From assembly GCA_964592855.1 (NCBI GenBank), contig CAZQKI010000185.1, positions 1 to 8,962 of the forward strand: DNA of 8,962 bases, given 5' to 3'. This stretch comes from JAAYLN01 sp964592855 (GTDB lineage: Bacteria > Verrucomicrobiota > Kiritimatiellia > RFP12 > JAAYLN01). Both the position numbers and the translations under genes were made by a program. Below the pieces are notes generated by a model. It did not search any database and was not told where the DNA came from. It was given only the letters and a program-made list of their open reading frames with translations. The stretch's first letter is position 1, and each line of letters begins with the position of its first letter. Below, one piece after another: positions 1 through 5,559 of this stretch.

Positions 1-15
1 GACCATCAATGGCAC

Positions 16-1098
16 GTGTCGCGTACCGAAAAACTGCGGCAGGTCCTGGCGCGGGGGCTGTCCTTCCGACCGGACTTTGGCGAAGTCGCGGCACGCTGGG
101 AATCGTGGTGGCGCTTCGAGGCCAGTCGGCCGCTGTTGCGCGTGTCCGCCCGGAAGACACAGGCGATCCGTTGGGATAGCGGGTTCGATCTGCTGGACCA
201 GCCCGCCGCATGGGTCAAGTTGCGCCGGCAGCAGGTTGCGAACACGCTGTTCCTGGGCGAGGAGGTCCCCTCGGCGCGCGTCAACATCGGACCGGTGGCG
301 CTGGCCGCCTTCCTGGGCGCCCCCCTCCATTTCGCGGCGCAAGAACAGACTTCGTGGCAGGATCCGATCATCGAGGATTGGGCCAACCCGCCCACCTTCA
401 AGCTTGACGCCGGCAATCGGTGGTATCGGCGTGTGACGGAACTCATGCGCCTGCTGGCGGAGGATGGCGCCGGCAACTATCTGGTCTGCTTCCCCGATGT
501 CTCCGGCGCGATCGACACCCTGGCCAATCTGCGCGGCGGCGAGCGCCTCTGCATGGATCTGCTGGACCACCGCGAGCGCGTGAAGGAGGCGGCCATGGCC
601 GTGATGCCGGCCTGGGGCGAGATGTTTGCGACGCTGTCGGATGCCGTGCTCGATCAGGGCGCGGGCACGACGCAGTGGCTCGGGTGCTGGTCGGAGCGGC
701 CCTACGCCGTGGCCACCTGCGATTTCAATGCCTTGATCGGCTGCGATGATTTCAATGAAACCTGCCTGCCCGCGCTGCACGACCAGGCGCTGCGGAGCGG
801 GCGTTGCGTCTTCCATCTTGACGGTTACGCAGCGTCGCGCCATGCCGAAGCGCTCGCGGCGGACGATGCCATCGCGGCCATTCAGTTCGTCCCCGGCGCC
901 GGCACGCCCTCGGCGCTGCCCAAAATCGGCATGCTGCGCCGGATCCAGGAGGCCGGCAAGCCGGTGGTCATCTCCTGCCTGGCAAGTGAAGTCGAGGCGC
1001 TGTGCGATCAGCTCGATCCGCGCGGCCTGGCGCTGATGCCCTGGGACGTCGGCAGCCCGGAAAAGGCGGAGGCGCTGATGTCCATCGTCGCGCGCTGA
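16..1098 (+). CDS. Uroporphyrinogen decarboxylase (URO-D) family protein, corrinoid-methyltransferase-like
   Basis: The product is 360 residues and looks like the URO-D/CmuA-MtaA superfamily (TIM barrel) in its divergent form, not true HemE. Recognisable blocks are a WESWWRFEASRPLL segment near residues 28-41, CFPDVSGAIDTLANLRGG near 158-175, CDFNALIGCDDF near 235-246, FHLDG at 266-270 and AIQFVPGAG at 288-296. The FHLDG and Q(F/W)VPGAG blocks are what I recall from the many unannotated URO-D-like proteins of PVC bacteria. The reaction is unknown; methyl transfer involving a corrinoid is possible, but no corrinoid-binding partner is visible here. There is no signal peptide or membrane segment, so it should be cytoplasmic. 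The start used is GTG at 16. The frame stays open to base 1 and no ribosome binding site is visible, so the true start may lie outside the window, although the length already fits the family. Confidence 0.8.
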   Translation: MSRTEKLRQVLARGLSFRPDFGEVAARWESWWRFEASRPLLRVSARKTQAIRWDSGFDLLDQPAAWVKLRRQQVANTLFLGEEVPSARVNIGPVALAAFLGAPLHFAAQEQTSWQDPIIEDWANPPTFKLDAGNRWYRRVTELMRLLAEDGAGNYLVCFPDVSGAIDTLANLRGGERLCMDLLDHRERVKEAAMAVMPAWGEMFATLSDAVLDQGAGTTQWLGCWSERPYAVATCDFNALIGCDDFNETCLPALHDQALRSGRCVFHLDGYAASRHAEALAADDAIAAIQFVPGAGTPSALPKIGMLRRIQEAGKPVVISCLASEVEALCDQLDPRGLALMPWDVGSPEKAEALMSIVAR

Positions 1099-1101
1099 TG
1101 C

Positions 1102-1117
1102 CCGCGCGGAGGCGCGG
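1102..1117 (+). terminator. Short GC hairpin just after the URO-D-like gene
   Basis: CCGCGC and GCGCGG form a perfect 6-bp stem around a GGAG loop, starting 4 bases after the stop codon. No T-run follows, so this is at best a weak terminator or an mRNA 3'-end stabiliser. It may also be chance in GC-rich DNA. Confidence 0.25.
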
Positions 1118-1149
1118 TATCCTGTCGCCTCAAGTCGGTTGTTCTGCTT

Positions 1150-1198
1150 CTGAGTGGCTCAGCTTCACGGAAGCTGCATAAAGCTCACGACTAGTCGT
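1150..1198. other. Cluster of small palindromes, possible end of the IS91-type relic
   Basis: Three symmetric elements are packed together. CTGAG-TGG-CTCAG spans 1150-1162. CAGCTTC-ACG-GAAGCTG, a perfect 7-bp stem, spans 1160-1176. The perfect 12-bp palindrome ACGACTAGTCGT spans 1187-1198 and covers the stop codon of the decayed transposase frame. The cluster lies immediately downstream of the transposase relic read on the minus strand, which is where IS91-family elements carry their oriIS end. Its assignment as an element end is inference from position. Confidence 0.35.
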
Positions 1199-1413
1199 CG
1201 CCGGTGTCGTCCACCGGAAGGGGGAAAGGGTCGGTTGACGACGACGGATCACGAATTTCTCCGGTCGATCCTTTCTCGTTCCTCCCGCCCGAACATGCCA
1301 ACGAATAGCGTTTTATCCCTCGTGCGGCAAGTGTAGGACGGTTGCGACTTGGTGACAAGCGGTGTTTTGCCGCATGCCCCTTGCCGCAGACCGGGCAGCA
1401 GGAGACGTGGATG

Positions 1414-1432
1414 CGTGAAACGTGAAACGTGA
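1414..1432. repeat. Heptamer tandem repeat, CGTGAAA unit
   Basis: The unit CGTGAAA occurs twice and is followed by a partial third copy, CGTGA. It resembles the short tandemly repeated heptamers of cyanobacterial and PVC genomes. A different heptamer tract occurs at 8759-8779 in the other repeat region. The tract lies inside the transposase remnant. Confidence 0.7.
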
Positions 1433-1435
1433 TTT

Positions 1436-1471
1436 GTACACTTTGTCGTACACTTTGTCGTACACTTTGTC
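1436..1471. repeat. Perfect 12-bp tandem repeat, three copies
   Basis: GTACACTTTGTC is repeated three times without a mismatch. The 12-bp period preserves the frame of the transposase remnant (SVRQ on the minus strand). The lack of divergence suggests recent expansion or gene-conversion-like maintenance, even though the host gene is dead. A degenerate relative lies at 8811-8840. Confidence 0.9.
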
Positions 1472-1500
1472 GGTTGGCGCTTAGTCCAACCGCTTAGTCG
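1472..1500. repeat. Inverted repeat GGTTGG/CCAACC with doubled CGCTTAGTC
   Basis: GGTTGG (1472-1477) and CCAACC (1486-1491) are perfect inverted arms around 8 bases. CGCTTAGTC occurs at 1478-1486 and again at 1491-1499. The 10-mer CGCTTAGTCG at 1491-1500 recurs exactly at 8862-8871 in the second repeat region. Confidence 0.65.
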
Positions 1501-1776
1501 CCGCAGGATACGGGCATCCAAATGTTCCGCTCAGTTTCCGGCGGTGGGGGTGGCGGCTGCGCGCCGAGCGTCTTGCGGATCGCGGCAAGCGCGGGTTGCT
1601 TGTTCCTCGACGCGAGCCAGCCGTAGGCGCGGACCTTCTGGAACCCGGATGGCAGGACGTGGAGCAGGAAGCGGTCGATGAAGTCGCCGACAGGGATCGT
1701 CTAGGTCTTCGTCGCTTCCGCGTAACCGCACACCAGCATGTGCTGGCGGAACTTTCTCCCTAACTCTCCCATGACT

Positions 1777-1826
1777 GACTCCCTGTTTGATGACGGCCGC
1801 CGCACAGTGCAGCAGCCAAGGGAGTC
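1777..1826. repeat. 8-bp inverted repeat GACTCCCT/AGGGAGTC
   Basis: GACTCCCT at 1777-1784 and AGGGAGTC at 1819-1826 are perfect inverted arms 34 bases apart, with a GCACAGTGC palindrome at 1802-1810 between them. The stretch lies between the transposase remnant and the REP-like elements. No gene is seen in it, and its role is unknown. Confidence 0.4.
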
Positions 1827-1863
1827 CGTCTACGCTTACGCCACAAATAAAAACCGCTCGCGT

Positions 1864-1896
1864 CGGAGTCTCACTCCGCGTAGCGGTTCCGCTACG
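1864..1896. repeat. Twin abutting hairpins
   Basis: CGGAGT-CTC-ACTCCG (1864-1878) is followed with no gap by CGTAGCGG-TT-CCGCTACG (1879-1896), giving perfect stems of 6 and 8 bp. The pairing of GGAGT-type and GTAG-type blocks recalls the arms of the elements at 1988 and 2121, so this may be a diverged member of the same family. It is not alignable over its full length by eye. Confidence 0.6.
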
Positions 1897-1987
1897 AACC
1901 GCAGATATCCCGCTGCGCGGGCGCACAACCCGTCGAAGTTAAGCCTGCAAAGACATCGTGCCTCCGACTCGGCGTCTGAAGCTGCGC

Positions 1988-2071
1988 TGGACTCCGCTGT
2001 CCCCGGCGGTAGGCGAAAAGAGCAGTCGCCTCGACCTTCCATTTCTCTACGGCGGAGGACCGCCGAGTCCA
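1988..2071. repeat. REP/BIME-like element copy A (84 bp, inverted arms)
   Basis: The left arm (1988-2019) begins TGGACTC and ends GGTAGGCGAAAA. The right arm (2042-2071) begins TTTCTCTACGG and ends GAGTCCA. Read on the opposite strand, the right arm aligns with the left along almost its whole length. Each arm has its own small palindrome, for example CGGCGG-AGGA-CCGCCG in the right arm. The arms are separated by 22 bases. This is the architecture of paired REP sequences (BIMEs). The preceding 19 bases (from 1969) and the spacer also match copy C at 8890-8962. It lies in a tail-to-tail gap, the usual place for REPs. No RAYT (REP-associated tyrosine transposase) is in the window. Confidence 0.8.
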
Positions 2072-2120
2072 TTTCGTCCCTTTGCACCCGCCCCCTCGGC
2101 CTCCGGCAAATAGAACGAAT

Positions 2121-2203
2121 TGGACTCCGCCGTCCCCGGCGGTAGGCGAAAATCCATGACGCTACGACGCCCTTTTCACTACGGGCGAGGACGCCCGACT
2201 CCA
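2121..2203. repeat. REP/BIME-like element copy B (83 bp, different spacer)
   Basis: The left arm (2121-2152) differs from copy A by a single base. The right arm (2173-2203) begins TTTTCACTACGGG and ends GACTCCA, again an inverted counterpart of the left arm. Its own hairpin is CGGGCG-AGGA-CGCCCG; the AGGA loop is the same as in copy A but the stem bases have changed on both sides. The 20-base spacer is unrelated to that of A and C. Copies A and B are in the same orientation with 49 bases between them. Confidence 0.8.
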
Positions 2204-2231
2204 GATAACCTTTTTCGCGAGATGAATAGTA

Positions 2232-2246
2232 GTGCCCTTCAGGCAC
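2232..2246. other. Small hairpin GTGCC/GGCAC
   Basis: GTGCC and GGCAC pair around CTTCA. The hairpin lies about 105 bases past the helicase stop on the minus strand and has no T-run, so it is a poor terminator candidate. It may be part of the repeat debris. Confidence 0.3.
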
Positions 2247-2253
2247 CCAAACG

Positions 2254-2338
2254 GCGCGGTCTGATACGTCCCGCGGTACAGTAGGACGGGACCTATGGGA
2301 CCGTCCACCGTCGGATGCGTCTGCGCGGTCCGATACGT
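2254..2338. repeat. Direct repeat pair GCGCGGTCYGATACGT flanking a GGGACC palindrome
   Basis: GCGCGGTCTGATACGT (2254-2269) and GCGCGGTCCGATACGT (2323-2338) differ by one transition and are 69 bp apart. Between them GGACGG (2284-2289) and CCGTCC (2301-2306) are inverted arms, and GGGACC is directly repeated with TAT between the copies (2288-2302). The block ends 13 bases before the helicase stop codon. It looks like a separate repeat family from the REP-like elements. Confidence 0.65.
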
Positions 2339-2351
2339 GAACGGCAACGCT

Positions 2352-5300
2352 TTACCTTAGCAGTTCCTGCACATCCGCCCACGTGAGCGACTGCATGACG
2401 TTTTCATCCGTGGTGCCCAGAGTGGCCTGGATGACCGCCTGCTTCCGCTGCTGCATGGCCAGCACCTTCTCCTCGACCGTGTGCTCCGTGATGAGCTTGA
2501 TGCTGCAAACGGTGCGCTTCTGTCCGATGCGGTGGGCGCGGTCGGTGGCTTGATCCTCGACGGCGGGATTCCACCACGGATCGAAGTGCACCACCATGTC
2601 GGCGCCGGTGAGATTGAGCCCCGTCCCGCCGGCCTTGAGACTGATCAGAAAGACGGGGATGTCGCGCTGGAGGTTGAAGCGCTGGCACTCCGCCAGCCGT
2701 TCGTGGGTCTCGCCGTCCAGATAACAGTAGGCGATGCCGCGCTTCTCCAACTCGCTCCGCAGCAGCTTGAGCATGCCGACGAACTGGCTGAATACCAGCA
2801 TGCGGTGGCCGCCGTCGATGGCTTCGTCGAGGATCTCGAAGAACTGCTCCATCTTCGCCGAAGGGGCTTCGATGGTGCCGGGGCCGCGCAGTTCGGCAGG
2901 CAGCAGGTCCAGATGGCAGCAGACCTGGCGCAGGCGCAGCAGGATGGCCAGCACCTCCATGCGGCAGCGTTCGAAGCCCTTGGCCGCCACGAGGTCGCCG
3001 ATCTTCTTGCGGAAGTTCTGCAGCAGGATGTCGTAGATCCGCGCCTGATCGGGAGTGAGGGTCGAGAAGGAGATTTTCTGGATCTTCTCGGGCAGGTCCT
3101 TGGCGACATCGCGCTTGAGGCGCCGCAGCAGAAAGGGCTTGAGCTTCCGGCGCAGCCGCTGCTGCGCCTGTTCGCCCTCGCGCTCCCCCTCGGCGATGGG
3201 CTGCTCGTAGTTCTCCCGGAAGGCGTCGTAGATTCCGAGGTAGCCGGGCATCAGGAAATCCATGATCGACCAGAGGTCGGCCACGCTGTTCTCGACGGGC
3301 GTGCCGGTCAGGACGATGCGGTTCTCCGCGCGGATCTGCTTGGCGGCGACGGCGTTCTGCGTGGCGCGGTTCTTGATATGCTGCGCCTCGTCGAGAATCG
3401 CGGCGGAGAACTCGATCTCCCGGTAGTGATCCAGGTCGCGGCGCAGCAGGGCGTACGAGGTGATCACGACATCGTGGTCGGGGATATCCTCCCAGCGGTC
3501 GTGGCGGTCGCCGCCCGACATCACGAGGCACTTGAGGCCCGGCGTGAACTGCTCGGCTTCGCGGGCCCAGTTCTCGACCAGGCTGGTCGGCCCGACGATC
3601 AGCGCGGGCTTGCCGCGCGCCGCTTCGGAGAGGCGGGGGAGCTGGAGCCAGGAAAGGGTCTGGAGGGTCTTGCCCAGACCCATCTCGTCGGCCAGGATGC
3701 CGGCGAACCCGCTCTGCTCCAGGAAGCGGAGCCAGTAGACGCCCTCTTTCTGGTAGGGACGCAGCACGGCTTCAAGCGAACCCAGCGGTTCGGGGGCGAT
3801 CCGCAGGTCGCGGTTGAGCTGCGCGGCGCGCTTGCGCCAGTCGGGCGGCTCCTCGACATCGATGCCGTCCAGCGCCGCCAGGGAGGATTGGACATAGGGG
3901 GCGTAGATGGCGGGGAGCTGGAAGTGGCCGGGAGCGCGTCCGTCGCGTCCCTCGCAGTCCTGGAAGACCCCGCGCATCGACTCCACGGCGTCGCGGTCGA
4001 TCAGGACGGTGCGGCCGTCAAATTCGAAATAGCTGTCCCCACGCAGCATCGCCCGCTGGATTTCGCCCGCCGGGACCCGCTTGCCGCCGGTCGCCTCGTA
4101 GTCGATGCCGACATCGAAACTCTCCCGTCCGTCGGCGACCGGGATGACCGAGACAATGGGGATCGTCATGTCGAGGTTGTCGAAGTACTCCTTGACGCGG
4201 CCCTCGATCTCGATGTGCCACCCTTGACGGCGCAGCACCGTGATTTCGCCGCCGAGGAAGTTGAGGACGGCGCGCGTCCCCAGAATGTGCCCCAGCGCGT
4301 CGCCGCGTCCGCCGGCAAAGCCGGCCTTCGCGATGCGGGCCAGGGCGCGCGCCTCGGCGGGGAGATTGCGCGTGAGGTAGTGCAGCAGGTCGTCGGGATC
4401 AGGATAGCACACCGCGCCGGGAATCTCGGGCGTTCCGGCCACCACCGTCTGCGTGCCGTAGCGGGCGAAAAGCTCCGCGGCGAGCGAAGCGGGGCTTCCC
4501 TTGATGTGAAGCAGAAAGGCTGGCTCGCCGGGTTCGGTCGCGAAGAGGTCGGCGGTGATGTCCGATTCAAAGGGAACCGCCTTGCTCAGGCGCGGCAGCT
4601 CGCTGGCGATGAAGGCCATCACGCCCGGGCGCGGGATGACGACCGGCTCGCGGTAGAGGCCGTGATAGGGCAGGGGCAGCACGGGCGTGACGGGCCAGAG
4701 GTGGCCCGCGCCCAAGGCCCAGCAGCTGTTGTGCTCGACGAAATACCGGGGGAACTGTCCGGCCTTGAGAAAGGGGAGCTCTGTGTGCGCGAAGAACAGG
4801 AGTTCGCCGTTCTCGTGGTCCAGATCCATCTGGACATGCAGGGGGAGGGTCTGGCTGTGGATGACGAGCTGCGTGCCGTCGCCCACGAAGAGGCTGCGGT
4901 TCTGGCAGACGGCGATGACGTTCAGAAAATCGGCGCGCCGCATCGGGAGCTGCGCCATCAGCCGCTCCTCCGCGATGTCCTCCAGAACGAGGAGGAGCGT
5001 GTCGTCGGCCGGCGAGAGGGCGAGGGGCTTGCGTTTGCCCAGCGCATCCGGCGCCACGGGGTTGGCGATGCCCTCGACCTGCAGGGCGCATTGTACCGTG
5101 ACCTCGCCCGCATCGAACTGGTCCGGCCAGTTGGCGGGAAGCTGGAGCAGCAGCTTGGCGGGGGTGCCGTCGGGGCTGCGCGCGACGGCGTCGGCGAAGA
5201 AGGCCTCCTTGCGGTGGGCCCGGCGCTGCTCCTCGAGATAGCGCTGCTCGCGCAGGGGGTCGGACGAGCGGCGCATGAGGCTGATCGCGATGGCGGCGAC

Positions 5301-5552
5301 ATGGGCGCACACCAGCCCCTGCTCGCGGTTGGCATAGCAGCCGCAGGCGCTGTCCACCAGGCCGTTAGGCAGCACCTTGAAGCTGCATTTCATGGCGCCG
5401 TTCGGGCGGACCATCTGTCCCGTGACCGTGTCGCCTTCGCAGTCCGCACGCAGCACCTCGCCCCGTTTGACGCGGGCTTCGCCGTCGTCAAAGACGGCCT
5501 GTCCGCACCATCCGACAATCTGCTTCTGCGTCAGCACGAGCTTGTCCGCCAT
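2352..5552 (-). CDS. SWIM zinc-finger SNF2-family ATPase/helicase
   Basis: This is a 1066-residue Swi2/Snf2-type DNA-translocating ATPase. Residues 70-84 hold a SWIM zinc finger (C70, C72, C82, H84; pattern CxC...CxH). Residues 100-590 are a long region I cannot assign firmly; similar bacterial proteins carry a SNF2-associated domain there. The ATPase core follows: LRPYQKEGVYWL at 597-608, Walker A DEMGLGKT at 622-629, Walker B DEAQ at 721-724, LTGTPVEN at 748-755. The second RecA lobe has MLVFSQF at 918-924, SLKAGGTGLNL at 971-981 and DRAHRIGQ at 1004-1011. All key motifs are intact. The likely role is remodelling protein-DNA or transcription complexes. The start chosen is ATG at 5552, 7 bases after the nfnB stop, with a weak GGTAGG upstream. 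The longer frame (to 5705) would overlap nfnB and adds 51 unrelated residues. It is the last gene of the nfnA-nfnB operon. Confidence 0.93.
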   Translation of the reverse strand: MADKLVLTQKQIVGWCGQAVFDDGEARVKRGEVLRADCEGDTVTGQMVRPNGAMKCSFKVLPNGLVDSACGCYANREQGLVCAHVAAIAISLMRRSSDPLREQRYLEEQRRAHRKEAFFADAVARSPDGTPAKLLLQLPANWPDQFDAGEVTVQCALQVEGIANPVAPDALGKRKPLALSPADDTLLLVLEDIAEERLMAQLPMRRADFLNVIAVCQNRSLFVGDGTQLVIHSQTLPLHVQMDLDHENGELLFFAHTELPFLKAGQFPRYFVEHNSCWALGAGHLWPVTPVLPLPYHGLYREPVVIPRPGVMAFIASELPRLSKAVPFESDITADLFATEPGEPAFLLHIKGSPASLAAELFARYGTQTVVAGTPEIPGAVCYPDPDDLLHYLTRNLPAEARALARIAKAGFAGGRGDALGHILGTRAVLNFLGGEITVLRRQGWHIEIEGRVKEYFDNLDMTIPIVSVIPVADGRESFDVGIDYEATGGKRVPAGEIQRAMLRGDSYFEFDGRTVLIDRDAVESMRGVFQDCEGRDGRAPGHFQLPAIYAPYVQSSLAALDGIDVEEPPDWRKRAAQLNRDLRIAPEPLGSLEAVLRPYQKEGVYWLRFLEQSGFAGILADEMGLGKTLQTLSWLQLPRLSEAARGKPALIVGPTSLVENWAREAEQFTPGLKCLVMSGGDRHDRWEDIPDHDVVITSYALLRRDLDHYREIEFSAAILDEAQHIKNRATQNAVAAKQIRAENRIVLTGTPVENSVADLWSIMDFLMPGYLGIYDAFRENYEQPIAEGEREGEQAQQRLRRKLKPFLLRRLKRDVAKDLPEKIQKISFSTLTPDQARIYDILLQNFRKKIGDLVAAKGFERCRMEVLAILLRLRQVCCHLDLLPAELRGPGTIEAPSAKMEQFFEILDEAIDGGHRMLVFSQFVGMLKLLRSELEKRGIAYCYLDGETHERLAECQRFNLQRDIPVFLISLKAGGTGLNLTGADMVVHFDPWWNPAVEDQATDRAHRIGQKRTVCSIKLITEHTVEEKVLAMQQRKQAVIQATLGTTDENVMQSLTWADVQELLR

Positions 5553-5559
5553 GGAAAGC

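Larger units (their letters stand above)
1191..1772 (-). pseudogene. Remnant of IS91-family (Y2) transposase, C-terminal half, two in-frame stops
   Basis: One minus-strand frame can be read from about 1772 to a TAG at 1193-1191, interrupted by TAG at 1703-1701 and TAA at 1496-1494. After the first stop it reads FIDRFLLHVLPSGF and then VRAYGWLASRN, which matches the diagnostic end of the Y2 transposase domain (family pattern FIRRFLLHVLPKGF..IRHYG). A proline run (PPPPPPE) follows, and in the same frame SCCPVCGKG, the C-terminal cysteine motif common in IS91 transposases. The N-terminal zinc finger, the HUH motif and the catalytic tyrosines are absent, so it cannot be active. A perfect triple 12-bp repeat (1436-1471) lies within it and adds SVRQ repeats without shifting the frame. 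Homology is clear up to about 1740; between there and 1772 the assignment is uncertain. No intact copy is present to supply transposase. Confidence 0.72.

Noticed and set aside
6..476. Minus-strand frame opposite the URO-D-like gene
   Set aside because: Shadow of the plus-strand gene, with no motif and serine/arginine-rich composition typical of antisense frames.
1414..1471. CRISPR-like direct repeats
   Set aside because: The units are 7 and 12 bp and directly tandem with no spacers; no cas gene is present.
1738..2145. 135-codon plus-strand frame across the repeat region (also 1836-2246 minus)
   Set aside because: These run straight through inverted repeats and hairpins, have no ribosome binding site and no protein-like motif.
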